Source: Thermoplasmata archaeon (GTDB lineage Archaea; Thermoplasmatota; Thermoplasmata; Thermoplasmatales; GCA-001856825). Taken from it: 64,000 nucleotides of DNA. Numbering within the stretch: position 1 is the stretch's first letter; each line of letters opens with the position of its first letter. A model generated the notes under the pieces. It made no database searches. It saw nothing but the letters and a program-made list of their open reading frames with translations, and had not been told where the DNA came from. The stretch covers positions 1 through 64,000 of the forward strand of contig JAJYUV010000004.1 in the NCBI GenBank assembly GCA_021792355.1, given 5' to 3'. Both the position numbers and the translations under genes were made by a program. Below are positions 1 through 8,495 of this stretch, one piece after another.

Positions 1-86
1 CTTGATGTTTTCGAATCCAAGATTGATGAGGAGGGCTAAGTCATAACAAGGTATCCGTAGGGGAACCTGCGGATGGATCACCTCCT
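1..86 (+). rRNA. rrs: 16S ribosomal RNA, 3' end (partial)
   Basis: The first 86 bases carry the conserved end of small-subunit rRNA: the decoding-site segment with GTCATAACAAGGTATCCGTA near 41-60, the GGGGAACCTGCGGATGGATC stretch near 60-79, and the terminal CACCTCCT anti-Shine-Dalgarno at about 79-86. The 5' part lies outside the window. No tRNA or 23S rRNA follows, so the 16S gene is unlinked. Separate rRNA genes are known for Thermoplasma and relatives, which supports that placement. The exact mature 3' end is uncertain by a base or two. Confidence 0.97.
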
Positions 87-116
87 AAGCTTGGAAGGAT
101 TCTCTTCCCATCGTAA

Positions 117-128
117 TTCTTTTTTTTA
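117..128 (+). terminator. Probable T-tract terminator after 16S rRNA
   Basis: An almost pure T run (about 117-127) lies 30 bases past the 16S end. Archaeal RNA polymerase stops at such U-tracts without needing a hairpin. If used, it would cut off the 16S transcript before the structured region that follows. Confidence 0.5.
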
Positions 129-179
129 AGACAAGTAATTCACCGGTTTTAGGTATCCATAATTCTGAAAATCTGCTTC

Positions 180-465
180 TGTTCGGAAGAAGAAAACTGT
201 TATTTTAGTGTTTCTCTCACATATAGAAACACCTATGTCCTTGAGATAGGATGGTCTAGAAAGGTAAGCTGAGAGCGCCTTTTCGAACTAAATTATTCAT
301 CTTACAGTTCGTCCAGAAAGAACAAGAACATTTGCCATTCGAGTATGTACCAGAATATACCTGCGTGGGTCAAGGTTGAGATAGTCTTTTCGCTACCAAG
401 GTAGTCCACTTATATCTTCGTAAGGAAGATCAATCACGGACACAATTCTTTTTATTTTCTTTTCT
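180..465 (+). ncRNA. Candidate structured RNA or rRNA trailer downstream of 16S
   Basis: There is no supported reading frame here, but inverted repeats are dense on the plus strand. GTGTTTCT 208-215 pairs with 225-232. CCTAT 232-236 pairs with 246-250. CGAACT 284-289 pairs with 306-311. GTAAG 264-268 can pair with 301-305, giving a crossing (pseudoknot-like) layout with the previous stem. CTAC 393-396 pairs with 401-404 around a CAAG loop. ATCTTC 414-419 pairs with 425-430. A T-rich tract at 447-465 follows and could terminate it. I looked for RNase P RNA and SRP RNA consensus blocks and did not see them. It may be an orphan ncRNA, part of the 16S processing trailer, or partly chance pairing. 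No clear promoter was found. Confidence 0.35.
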
Positions 466-561
466 CATCTGTAAATCACGTTAGATGATGGAATTCCTCT
501 ATCAAAGGGACGACTGCGTTATTCTAAGCGCAGACGCATAGCAGTTGTAGTAGTCAGTGTA

Positions 562-1407
562 GTGATTTTGTTGTCGGTAGTTGGAGTATTTTTCTTCATT
601 CCTGTAGAGAGATTCTCCCCTGTAGACAGTAATAGCGGCATCGCTGCCGTAGTCAGCGGAGCTCTGCCTAATCCTCCGGTCTATGCATATTTTCCTTCGG
701 GATACATCACTCCTAGTATGTGGGGGCTTAGGACCGCAGATGGAACGAGCACGATGACACTTTACCAGAGTGGCATGGTAGAATTTACGTCGGACCTCAA
801 GAACGTAGATATGGGTGGTTCTATTGCAGGTTACCCGCACGTTGGCTTTGACCCACAACAGTATTTTCCAATAAGGGTATCGGAGTTGAATTCATTAACT
901 GCTTATGCTTCTTTTGACATTTACCAAATATCTCCATTCCTACTTTCCACAGATTTTTCCTATGATTTTAATATTCAAAGCAGCTCCACTCAACACCAGG
1001 GCATATTGTACGAAGTCATGATATGGGAATTCTGGAATGCTGCTTACCCCATAGCCAAGATTGTTGGTCTAGTAAACATTCCAGCTTCAATCAACGGAAT
1101 TGAAAAGGAGGTATCTTGGCTGGTCTTCGAAGCCAATTACAACGGTCAATCTTACCCAACGGTGATTTTTGCGCCGTTGAATTTCAATTCAAGAGCAATG
1201 AGCTGGGAAATTAGTATCCCGGATTTTGTGAACAGTCTTCAGAAAGTGCTAAAGCAAAATCTATCAAATGATTACATTCCCGAATTAGATTTAGGCAGCG
1301 AATTCGGAACAGCCTTATTTCCAAACGAGGTTTGCGACTGGACGCTGAGTTACTGGTATGACATAGGCAATTCTAGGTTCACCATTCTTGGTCCAGTAGG
1401 TACATGA
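562..1407 (+). CDS. Secreted GH12-type endoglucanase-like protein, uncertain start
   Basis: The product resembles archaeal glycoside hydrolase family 12 endo-beta-glucanases. Visible family landmarks are GYPHVGF (about residue 90), a YEVMIW block whose Glu151 matches the nucleophile position, and GSEFGT near the C terminus whose Glu247 matches the acid/base position, followed by a Trp-rich end. GH12 enzymes cut beta-1,4-glucans outside the cell. The GTG start at 562 gives a short hydrophobic N terminus. The same frame stays open upstream to 475 and encodes a basic SKRRR-type stretch just before the hydrophobic core, which is what a signal peptide or membrane anchor should look like. No ATG, GTG or TTG exists there, and an ATGATG at 485-490 is in another frame. 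The 5' end may be frameshifted, mis-sequenced or use a rare start. The family call rests on motifs only. Confidence 0.7.
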   Translation: MILLSVVGVFFFIPVERFSPVDSNSGIAAVVSGALPNPPVYAYFPSGYITPSMWGLRTADGTSTMTLYQSGMVEFTSDLKNVDMGGSIAGYPHVGFDPQQYFPIRVSELNSLTAYASFDIYQISPFLLSTDFSYDFNIQSSSTQHQGILYEVMIWEFWNAAYPIAKIVGLVNIPASINGIEKEVSWLVFEANYNGQSYPTVIFAPLNFNSRAMSWEISIPDFVNSLQKVLKQNLSNDYIPELDLGSEFGTALFPNEVCDWTLSYWYDIGNSRFTILGPVGT

Positions 1408-1517
1408 ACCAGTTTTGAGATCAATTACTAGAATTCTTGTGCCCTTCATCTTTCCACCAATGATTGAGTGGAAATAGACAGAGGATGGAAAGTGCAACCT
1501 GAATGGGAGGCTGTTGA

Positions 1518-2053
1518 GGTCAAACCCCCGCAAGAACTTTTATCCACTTTCGCTATACAAAAATTACGATAAACCTTCAGAACATTCCGCCAAACAAGCC
1601 ACCAAATTATCGCAAGAGCAAAAGGGCAATCTACATAGTCATCCTTCTTATCGTGCTTTTGGTTATTGCTGGATTAGTCATAGTCTATCACTATTAATCA
1701 AATCCTCAGAAGGAATCAAAGATAATCTGGCCCGCGGGGATTTTCCAGACGGAGACGGGTGTCGCTTCTTGTCCTCCATATGCAATATGGGCCAAAATGA
1801 GCACAAGAGGCATTTTCATCATTTATAGTAATGTGACAGATATTCACGTCATCAGCTCTTCCACCTCAAATAAGTGCATATCCATTGTAATGGGATGTCT
1901 AGGTCATAGCTAAAACTAAAGGCCTTCGAGCGATCGAGAGTGCCGAATCCTCAATTGGTAATTCTGCCAGCAAGAGCTTTTCTATCAGGAGTCAAGTCGT
2001 ATTCTGTGGTCGAAGAGTGGACTGACAATATGAACCAAGACTTATGCAAGTAG
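1518..2053 (+). pseudogene. Decayed gene for a membrane-anchored protein
   Basis: Protein-like sequence continues over about 535 bases but is broken. Frame 3 from about 1518 encodes a Pro-rich lead (IPPNKPPNYRKSKRA), then a strongly hydrophobic helix, then an in-frame TAA at 1695-1697. The same frame resumes with protein-like sequence (KIIWPAGIFQTETGVASCPP and onward) to a TAA at 1911-1913. Frame 2 then gives a convincing C-terminal tail (PNPQLVILPARAFLSGVKSY and onward) ending at TAG 2051-2053. No ATG, GTG or TTG starts the first segment. The simplest reading is one gene for a single-helix protein with an outside domain, now carrying one stop, one frameshift near 1905-1920 and a lost start. 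Its basic-plus-hydrophobic anchor resembles that of the upstream GH12-like gene. I do not recognise the outer domain. Confidence 0.6.
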
Positions 2054-2193
2054 TTATGGGCGCGACTACGTGCCATCCAAAACACGAATGTTTTCTTCCC
2101 ATTTTGAAGTAGTCTACCAATTATTCCTAACAGTTTTAGAAGATATGTAAGAAAAGCATTTTAACGAAAGGACGATTAACAAAATGGTGCACT

Positions 2194-3213
2194 ATGCTAA
2201 AGGTTGGAATTAACGCCTATGGAACTATTGGAAAGCGAGTCGCAGACGCAATAACCAAGCAGGATGACATCCAGGTCGCTGGAGTTATCAAGGCACACCC
2301 GAACTACATGTCCTATGTGGCAAGCAAGAGATTCAAACTCTTTGTTCCTGACAACAGTGCATTGAAGGCTTTTGAAAATTCAGGAATCAAGGTTGAGGGG
2401 ACCTTGGATAATCTAATGGACGATTCTGAGCTAATAGTTGATTCAACTCCAGAGGGGCTGGGGGAAGAGTACAAGAAGATATACGAGAAGAGGAAGAAGA
2501 AAGCTATCTTCCAGGGAGGGGAAGAACACGAACTGACAAATCTCTCCTTCAATGCGTACGCTAACTACGATGAAGCATGGGGTAAGGACTACGTCAGGGT
2601 GGTATCTTGCAACACGACTGGACTTATCAGGACACTTAACCCGCTTACAGAACTCGGAAAGATCAAAGTCAGGGCAAATCTCGTCAGGAGAGCTACTGAT
2701 CCGGACGACTACAGTAAGGGGCCCATAAACTCAATCGTTCCAGAACTGAAGATTCCTTCGCATCACGGTCCAGATGTTGCGTCGGTCATCAAGGGGCTGG
2801 ACATACAGACTATGGCAGTGAAGGTGCCTACCACGCTAATGCACCTACATTTTGTCAACGTCACCTTCCCAAAAGAAGTGCAGGCAGAGAACATAATCTC
2901 CAAGTGGAAAGGATTCAGGAGGATAGCGTTCGTATCGGGCAAGGACGGAGTGAAGAGCACGTCTCAGCTCATGGACATTGCAAGAGAGACTGGAAGGGAA
3001 AGATCCGATCTCTTTGAAATAATGCTTTGGAAGGATTCAGTCAGTGTGAAGGGGAACGAGTTATTCTACTATCAGGCGGTTCATCAGGAGAGTGACGTTG
3101 TTCCCGAGAACATTGATGCAATGAGATCGATGTTCCAGCTAAAGGAAAAGAAAGATTCGATAGACAAAACTGATAAGACATTAAGGATTGGGGAGCTAAT
3201 ATATGGCAGATAA
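2194..3213 (+). CDS. gap: Glyceraldehyde-3-phosphate dehydrogenase, archaeal type
   Basis: The 339-aa product is archaeal phosphorylating GAPDH, which interconverts glyceraldehyde-3-phosphate and 1,3-bisphosphoglycerate with NAD(P). The N terminus has the Rossmann motif [16 protein letters not shown] (residues 5-20). The catalytic Cys139 sits in SCNTTGLIR, the archaeal variant of the family motif, and length matches the family. The gene overlaps radA by 11 bases, so the two are probably co-transcribed. A TTTTAAC element about 30-35 bases upstream could be its TATA box. In Thermoplasmatales the enzyme is expected to serve mainly gluconeogenesis, but that is known biology, not visible here. Confidence 0.96.
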   Translation: MLKVGINAYGTIGKRVADAITKQDDIQVAGVIKAHPNYMSYVASKRFKLFVPDNSALKAFENSGIKVEGTLDNLMDDSELIVDSTPEGLGEEYKKIYEKRKKKAIFQGGEEHELTNLSFNAYANYDEAWGKDYVRVVSCNTTGLIRTLNPLTELGKIKVRANLVRRATDPDDYSKGPINSIVPELKIPSHHGPDVASVIKGLDIQTMAVKVPTTLMHLHFVNVTFPKEVQAENIISKWKGFRRIAFVSGKDGVKSTSQLMDIARETGRERSDLFEIMLWKDSVSVKGNELFYYQAVHQESDVVPENIDAMRSMFQLKEKKDSIDKTDKTLRIGELIYGR

Positions 3214-4165
3214 AGCAAAGAAAGTTAAGGAAATCGAAGATCTGACTGGAGTGGGTGAATCTATCGCGGAGAAGCTTAGGGAATCCGGGTACAATGACAT
3301 AATGAGTCTTGCTGTCGCCTCCCCTAGAGATGTTGCAGACGCAACAGACATCGGCGAGAACATCGCAGCAAAAATCATCATGTCGGCAAGGAAAGCAGCA
3401 GATATAGGAAACTTTGAATCAGGTGACGTTCTTCTGGAAAAAAGAAAGGAAATCAAGAAACTCACTACTGGCTCAAAATCACTGGACGATCTTCTAGGCG
3501 GTGGACTTGAAACTGCTGCTATAACCGAATTCTTTGGAGAATATGCGTCTGGAAAAACACAAATAATGCACCAGCTCGCCGTTAATGCAACTCTCCCCGT
3601 TGATAAGAATGGGCTAGCAGGAGAGGTTTTATTCATAGACACGGAAAACACTTTCAGGCCGGAAAGAATAGTGCAGATGGCCAAACACATTGAATTGGAC
3701 CCAGTGGAAGTCCTCAAGAAGATTCACGTGGCGAGAGCGTATAATTCCAGCCACCAAATACTGCTAGTGGAGAAAGCGTACGAACTCACTGGAAAATACC
3801 CAGTGAGATTACTAATCGTGGACTCCCTTACCGCTCACTTTAGGGCTGAATATACAGGAAGGGGGACTCTTGCTGAGAGGCAGCAACTTCTGAACAAGCA
3901 TCTCCACGATCTTCTGAGATTTGGCGACATTTACAATTCTGCAGTAGCTGTTACGAATCAGGTTGCAGCAAGACCCGATGTTTTCTTCGGCGACCCCACG
4001 CAGTCGATAGGAGGAAACATAGTTGGCCATGCAAGTACTTACAGAGTCTACCTGAGAAAATCCAAGGGAGGGAAGAGAATCGCAAGACTGATAGATTCAC
4101 CCCACCTTCCGGAAGGAGAGGCAGTCATAATGGTTTCAGAGAACGGAATCTCCGACAGCACCTAA
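3203..4165 (+). CDS. radA: DNA repair and recombination protein RadA
   Basis: This is the archaeal RecA/Rad51 recombinase, which forms filaments on single-stranded DNA and drives strand exchange in homologous recombination. The N-terminal helix-hairpin-helix domain (residues about 8-65, [12 protein letters not shown]) is followed by the ATPase core with Walker A GEYASGKT (112-119) and Walker B LLIVD near 210. The L2 region has TNQVAARPD. Length of 320 aa is typical and no intein is present. The start lies inside the end of gap, with GGGGAG seven bases before the ATG. Confidence 0.97.
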   Translation: MADKAKKVKEIEDLTGVGESIAEKLRESGYNDIMSLAVASPRDVADATDIGENIAAKIIMSARKAADIGNFESGDVLLEKRKEIKKLTTGSKSLDDLLGGGLETAAITEFFGEYASGKTQIMHQLAVNATLPVDKNGLAGEVLFIDTENTFRPERIVQMAKHIELDPVEVLKKIHVARAYNSSHQILLVEKAYELTGKYPVRLLIVDSLTAHFRAEYTGRGTLAERQQLLNKHLHDLLRFGDIYNSAVAVTNQVAARPDVFFGDPTQSIGGNIVGHASTYRVYLRKSKGGKRIARLIDSPHLPEGEAVIMVSENGISDST

Positions 4166-4752
4166 TCAGCAATATTCACAAATGCCACTGAGCCCAGCTC
4201 CTTTCTCTTACCATTTTTAAATCCAACGAGTCTCTGCGGCGGGAGTGATCCGACAGGAAATATGATCCTCCCTCCAGGTTTGATAAATTTGCTCAAAAAA
4301 TCTGGCTCATTTCTGAAACTTGCAGTAGATATTATGATATCGAACTTCTCCCTCAAGCAGATCCTGTTAATGTTCCCAACAAGCAAATCAAGGTTCTCTC
4401 TTCTATACTTGGAAATGTTGCCAGCAGCCCACTGCGATAGTCCTGGTAAGTACTCAATCGACACTACCCTCCTTACCAGAAAGGACAGAATCGTGGAAAA
4501 ATATCCGCTTCCAGTCCCAATCTCAAGTGCCATTTCGTCATCCTTAGGTTCCACGTAATTTATGAAGATTGCATCCATATGAGGTGCGGACTGCGTTTGT
4601 TCAAAAGGTATTGGAACAGGCTCGTCATTATCAGAGTGTTTCCTAAATCTCTCGGGGACAAAATCCGATCTGTTAACTAAATTGAATACGTCGATATATT
4701 CCTGTTTTATTAGAAAACCTTCGTTCCTGAGTGCATCCCCCCACTTCTTCAA
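4162..4752 (-). CDS. pcm: Protein-L-isoaspartate O-methyltransferase
   Basis: The 196-aa protein carries the Pcm signature QTQSAPHM (around residue 53) and the S-adenosylmethionine motif [15 protein letters not shown] (around 77-91), followed by the late [11 protein letters not shown] loop. Pcm methylates isoaspartate residues so that damaged proteins can be repaired, which matters in hot acid. It is slightly shorter than most homologues (about 210-220 aa). Its ATG overlaps the stop of the PolD small-subunit gene by four bases, so the two are co-transcribed. Its own 3' end overlaps the radA stop from the opposite strand. Confidence 0.92.
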   Translation of the reverse strand: MKKWGDALRNEGFLIKQEYIDVFNLVNRSDFVPERFRKHSDNDEPVPIPFEQTQSAPHMDAIFINYVEPKDDEMALEIGTGSGYFSTILSFLVRRVVSIEYLPGLSQWAAGNISKYRRENLDLLVGNINRICLREKFDIIISTASFRNEPDFLSKFIKPGGRIIFPVGSLPPQRLVGFKNGKRKELGSVAFVNIAD

Positions 4753-6074
4753 AATTTCACCGAGAACGATGATAGGTCGTATGTATTAACCACGGTTCCT
4801 ATTCCTGGCTTTGGATCAAAATTCATCATCCTCTGGTAGTTCGTCTGTTCTTGGAATGTAGATGCATTGATTGCAAGGATCCCCTTGTGGGTTGTAGTTG
4901 AGTAGCTGTGAACGTGCCCGGTGATAAGCACATCTGGTACAGGGTCAATCAGGTAGTAGTCATATTTTAGAGGTATAAAGGAGAGGTTCTTTCCGTACTC
5001 TGGGGCGAGATGTCCTCTCCTGAGCATCTCGATCATGATCTTGCTCGTATCGTTCATGGTGGTTCCAGGAATCGCTTCCAAGAAGTCGAATATTGATGTT
5101 CCGTGATAGAGGAGGAATATTCTCCCCCCAATCTCTACCCACACAGGATTGGAAAGGGACATCACGTTCGGAGGAAACATCGCATTTATTTCCTTCGGTA
5201 GAGGATTTTGTGGTTCGGTCGGATAGACTATGTCGTGGTTTCCGGGGATGATTATAATTCTGACATTGCTGTTAAATCTGGATGTAAGGTCAGCCAGTTT
5301 CTTGTATTGCATGTTGATATCGTTTATCGCTAGATCGCTCTCTTGGTCTGGGTATACCCCAATTCCATCCACGAGATCTCCGTTCATTAACACAAAAGAT
5401 ATCCCCTGCGTATTGACATAATCGATCATTTCCAAGAAACTGTCCTCTATAAAGTTCTTAGATCCGACGTGGATATCTGAAATAACCATAACCTTAACAC
5501 TACTTCCGCTCAGACTAGGTTCCCTTGAAACCTCAGGATGGTAAACATTCTCCGCGAAAATGGCAGTTCCATCCTTACTGAGCTGACCTGCCACTCCTAT
5601 GACTTCATCCTTGATTATGACGTCCTTGTAAGTTTTTGGAAGTATGACTTTTATGGAATTTGTTTCGTCTTCCATCTCCAATATCCCATATCCTTTTTTG
5701 GATTCGCTGTAATCAGAAACTATTCCAGAGGCAAAGACCTGTCCGCCGTCTCTCTTCAGTTTGGAAACTGGAGTGAAGAAATGGTTCTTGCTTCTCTCAT
5801 TTAACTTAGAGTGCAGGAAATTGTATCTGCTCTTGAACAAATCTACGAAACTCTCGCTGATTCCGGGATAACCATCAAGATGGAACTCTTTGATTATAGA
5901 GAACTCATTTACGGCGGGTAAGTCTGAAACTGCGAATATAGGAGACGTGAAGTTGATCTTTTTTTCATTCTTTCGGATATAATCTAATCCGCCCCTCCTT
6001 TCGATTTCTTCAATCGCTTTCTCCTCTATAAGACATCCCTTTTCCAGAAAAAACTTTTCGATGTCTTCGTTCAT
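4749..6074 (-). CDS. polB: DNA polymerase D small subunit (DP1)
   Basis: DP1 is the proofreading 3'-5' exonuclease subunit of archaeal family D DNA polymerase, a replicative enzyme. An OB-fold region (about residues 110-180) is followed by the calcineurin-like phosphatase domain with metal motifs SDIHVGS (199-205), NGDLVDG (231-237), GNHD (278-281) and GHVHSYS near 395. All metal ligands appear present, so the nuclease should be active. At 441 aa it is shorter than many euryarchaeal DP1 proteins, mainly at the N terminus. The large subunit DP2 is not in this window. The downstream gene pcm overlaps its stop. Confidence 0.95.
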   Translation of the reverse strand: MNEDIEKFFLEKGCLIEEKAIEEIERRGGLDYIRKNEKKINFTSPIFAVSDLPAVNEFSIIKEFHLDGYPGISESFVDLFKSRYNFLHSKLNERSKNHFFTPVSKLKRDGGQVFASGIVSDYSESKKGYGILEMEDETNSIKVILPKTYKDVIIKDEVIGVAGQLSKDGTAIFAENVYHPEVSREPSLSGSSVKVMVISDIHVGSKNFIEDSFLEMIDYVNTQGISFVLMNGDLVDGIGVYPDQESDLAINDINMQYKKLADLTSRFNSNVRIIIIPGNHDIVYPTEPQNPLPKEINAMFPPNVMSLSNPVWVEIGGRIFLLYHGTSIFDFLEAIPGTTMNDTSKIMIEMLRRGHLAPEYGKNLSFIPLKYDYYLIDPVPDVLITGHVHSYSTTTHKGILAINASTFQEQTNYQRMMNFDPKPGIGTVVNTYDLSSFSVKF

Positions 6075-6213
6075 TAAAGCGAAAACGGTTTGTCAGTAAA
6101 AACATTTTCTTAAACAGTAATTGAAGCTATCGACAAAACACTGAAGTCAAGCAAGCCTTGCAATTCGTCACATTTAAAAGAAAACCTATTATAAGAACAT
6201 AACTTGATAAAAG

Positions 6214-6756
6214 GTGGATCAGAATGCACTCTTCAACAAAGACACCAGAATCATGGCGTTCGACGATTCTCCTTTCTCTAGGGATGATGAATTTACCAGT
6301 ATAGTGGGAGTAATAATGAGAAAGGATCTGTACATAGAATCTCTGGTAAAGAAGAAAATCAGGGTCGATGGGCTCGACGCCACCGAAAGAGTATTTGAAG
6401 CCGTAAAGGAGAAGGGCTCTGGTGTGAAGGTCATAATGACACAGGGAATAACGCTGGGCGGGTTCAATATCCTAAACGTCGAGAAACTTTATCAGGAGAC
6501 TGGAATTCCAATTATAAATGTGGTTGACCACGAACCTGATATGAAGGCCATAAAGGAGGCACTTAGAAAATATTTCAAGAACTGGAGGAAGCGATATTCC
6601 GCACTCTCAGAAAATTTCCACAAGTCTGGATCACTGTACATCCAGTCAACGGGGATCGAAATGAAGATTGCTGAAAAATTCATAAATCAACTGACAGTGA
6701 ACGGTAAAATCCCTGAACCACTGCGAATAGCTGATCTGATAGCAAGTATAATATAG
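6214..6756 (+). CDS. DUF99 (UPF0215) family protein, endonuclease V-like fold
   Basis: The protein matches the archaeal DUF99 family: an early AFDDSPF block (residue 15 on), a VIMTQGITLGGFNI segment in the middle, and a PEPLRIADLIA-type C terminus. DUF99 proteins have an RNase H-like, endonuclease V-related fold, and a deoxyuridine-directed nuclease activity has been proposed for the family; the role here is inferred. The start is GTG at 6214. A TATA-like CTATTATAAG about 26 bases upstream makes a leaderless message likely. It converges with the pno1 gene, with only one base between their stops. Confidence 0.85.
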   Translation: MDQNALFNKDTRIMAFDDSPFSRDDEFTSIVGVIMRKDLYIESLVKKKIRVDGLDATERVFEAVKEKGSGVKVIMTQGITLGGFNILNVEKLYQETGIPIINVVDHEPDMKAIKEALRKYFKNWRKRYSALSENFHKSGSLYIQSTGIEMKIAEKFINQLTVNGKIPEPLRIADLIASII

Positions 6757-6757
6757 G

Positions 6758-7309
6758 TCAGACCGAGTCCAACTTTGCCAGTCGTATGTCTTTTCTCCTT
6801 CTTTCTAGATATTTGTAGACCGTGCTGTGCTGGTTTCCTCTCAATATCATGAGGACGCTTTCTCTTGAGATCTGGTTCTGCACGTAGTCCCCGATAAGAG
6901 ATGCCGTGTTGCCATAAATAGAGACATATGATTCCGACAGTTCCTCAATAAGACGCCTAGTCTTGCCACCTGTACCAATCAGTCTTGCTCTCACTGTCTT
7001 TGCACGTTTCGAGTTCTTCCCCGTAAAGTCCTTCAGATCAATAACTTCCAGATAGGTTCCCGGATCGAACAATCTGAATGCTCTCTGAGGAGAAAAACCA
7101 CGCCCAATGGCCCTTATTACGTCTCTAGTCCTGAGCGCCATTTCGGGATCAGTCGATTTGCTATCATCTATGGTGACGTCGCCCGTGGATGAGTCTATCG
7201 TGAGAGACAGGAGAGACCTCTTTTCAATTTCAGCTCTTGTCTCTCCGTTTTTGCCCACCAAAACTCCAATTCTTTCCTGCGGAATTCTAACGGAATACGT
7301 TTGTCTCAC
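6758..7309 (-). CDS. KH-domain RNA-binding protein, archaeal Pno1/Dim2-like
   Basis: The 183-aa protein has two KH modules. The first has VGKNGETRAEIEKRS (about 18-32) and the second has LIGTGGKTRRLIEEL (about 110-124), which contains the GxxG loop. This matches archaeal homologues of Pno1/Dim2, which bind the 3' end of small-subunit rRNA during ribosome maturation. It is the third gene of an aIF1A-rio1-pno1 operon that is widely conserved in archaea, and it overlaps the end of rio1 by 23 bases. The context ties it to 16S processing and 30S assembly. Confidence 0.93.
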   Translation of the reverse strand: MRQTYSVRIPQERIGVLVGKNGETRAEIEKRSLLSLTIDSSTGDVTIDDSKSTDPEMALRTRDVIRAIGRGFSPQRAFRLFDPGTYLEVIDLKDFTGKNSKRAKTVRARLIGTGGKTRRLIEELSESYVSIYGNTASLIGDYVQNQISRESVLMILRGNQHSTVYKYLERRRKDIRLAKLDSV

Positions 7310-8036
7310 CCCTTATATAATTCAGGACCTTATCCTTGTCTAGTTTATATTCAAATTTGTTAAAAAATCTTATCATTATGCTGACATCCCTCTCTATGAG
7401 CACTCTTGCCATGGTGTCATCCGTTTGAATGGCCTGAGCGATGTCTATCATATATGGCTTCTTCCTGTATATGAGGAAGTTGTACTCGCTCAAATCACCG
7501 TGTACCAACCCAGCCTTTGTATAAAGCATCCTTATAGATTTTAGAGTCTGTTTGACTATTTCTCCTGATATTTCACAATCTTTCATTAGAGGGGCAGGAA
7601 TTCTCTTGGTTCCAATGTACTGCATCACAAGAACGTTACCTACCACTTTCACAGGTCTCGGCGCTATGACTCCAGCATCTGCTGCTTCACTCAGGTTCCT
7701 GAATTCCCTGTGGGCCCATTGGATGATGAACTTTCTTTTGTTCTTGGTGTTGTCAATTCCCCAGCGCTGACCCGCGTATCTTTCAATGTTTTTGAATGTC
7801 GAAGCGACCGTTTTATATATCTTGACTGCGAAGAATTTGTTGTTCTTCGATGCTGCAAATACCAGGCTTTCCTTCCCAGACGCAATTGGAAACTCAAACC
7901 TTCCAATGGTATTGTCCGTAAAAAGCTTGTAGATATTGAGAATAGTGAATCTATCGAAGACGTATCCGAAGACCTTCTGTGTTTCTTTCAGACGCTCTTC
8001 TATCTTCTCTTTTCCTTCTGAATCACTTGAAAACAT
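7287..8036 (-). CDS. rio1: RIO1-family serine/threonine protein kinase
   Basis: RIO kinases act in late maturation of the small ribosomal subunit. The visible motifs are IASGKESLVFA in place of a glycine-rich P-loop (about 51-61), VKIYK with the ATP-binding Lys, the catalytic loop LVHGDLSEYN (about 177-186), and the metal-binding MIDIAQA (about 196). These are RIO1 rather than RIO2 features, and there is no N-terminal winged helix. The gene overlaps both neighbours, aIF1A upstream and the KH protein downstream, so all three are translated from one message. Confidence 0.95.
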   Translation of the reverse strand: MFSSDSEGKEKIEERLKETQKVFGYVFDRFTILNIYKLFTDNTIGRFEFPIASGKESLVFAASKNNKFFAVKIYKTVASTFKNIERYAGQRWGIDNTKNKRKFIIQWAHREFRNLSEAADAGVIAPRPVKVVGNVLVMQYIGTKRIPAPLMKDCEISGEIVKQTLKSIRMLYTKAGLVHGDLSEYNFLIYRKKPYMIDIAQAIQTDDTMARVLIERDVSIMIRFFNKFEYKLDKDKVLNYIRGETNVFR

Positions 8037-8349
8037 CCAAGATCTCCGGTAGAATCTGGTTCCTAGAAAGGTATGTTGCCTGCGTTTTCGTATACCTGAA
8101 ATTCACGTCAGCTCGCTCATCCTGAAAGCTCCATGGTTTTACTATGACTAGGTCCCCTTCCCTCATCCACATTCTCTTTCTGATCTTTCCCGGTATTCTT
8201 CCAGTCCTCGTTTTACCGTCCGCACACATCACAGTGAGTCTCGAGCTTCCAAGGAGTTTCTCGACTATCCCAAACATCTCCCCCTTGTTAGGGTTGGGGA
8301 GTATAACTCTCGAGATTTCTTCTGTGTAGTCTTTATCTGTGTCGGCCAC
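8023..8349 (-). CDS. eif1A: Translation initiation factor aIF1A
   Basis: The 108-aa product is archaeal IF1A, which binds the ribosomal A site and helps place initiator tRNA. The OB-fold core is visible as MFGIVEKLLGSSRLTVMCAD, then the RIPGKIRKRMWMREGDLVIV segment with the basic rRNA-binding surface. It is the first gene of the operon with rio1 and pno1. A clean TATA-like element (about 8369-8380) lies 25 bases before the ATG, pointing to a leaderless transcript. Confidence 0.96.
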   Translation of the reverse strand: MADTDKDYTEEISRVILPNPNKGEMFGIVEKLLGSSRLTVMCADGKTRTGRIPGKIRKRMWMREGDLVIVKPWSFQDERADVNFRYTKTQATYLSRNQILPEILDVFK

Positions 8350-8368
8350 TTCTTACATAATCAGTCGA

Positions 8369-8380
8369 ATTTATAAAAAT
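8369..8380 (-). promoter_or_regulatory. TATA-like promoter of the aIF1A-rio1-pno1 operon
   Basis: Read on the minus strand, ATTTTTATAAAT is centred about 25 bases upstream of the aIF1A ATG. That is the spacing expected from an archaeal TATA box to a transcription start at the start codon. Confidence 0.5.
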
Positions 8381-8495
8381 CTTTTGAAATTATTATCTCT
8401 TGCCTATGTAGTATATTTTGGTATCTGAATAAATTGTTCTCTGAAAAGTAAAAGAAAGTAAAAAATAAGTATTTTATATGATCCGCATAGCGAAT

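Noticed and set aside
180..465. RNase P RNA or SRP RNA
   Set aside because: The conserved blocks of either RNA could not be found, so only a generic structured-RNA candidate is reported.
502..858. 118-aa minus-strand open frame over the GH12-like gene
   Set aside because: It is antisense to a gene with clear GH12 motifs, has an odd composition and no start signal.
1514..1828. 104-aa plus-strand open frame in the decayed region
   Set aside because: Another frame over the same DNA gives a basic lead, a clean membrane helix and a continuous protein-like sequence, so this frame is a shadow of the pseudogene.
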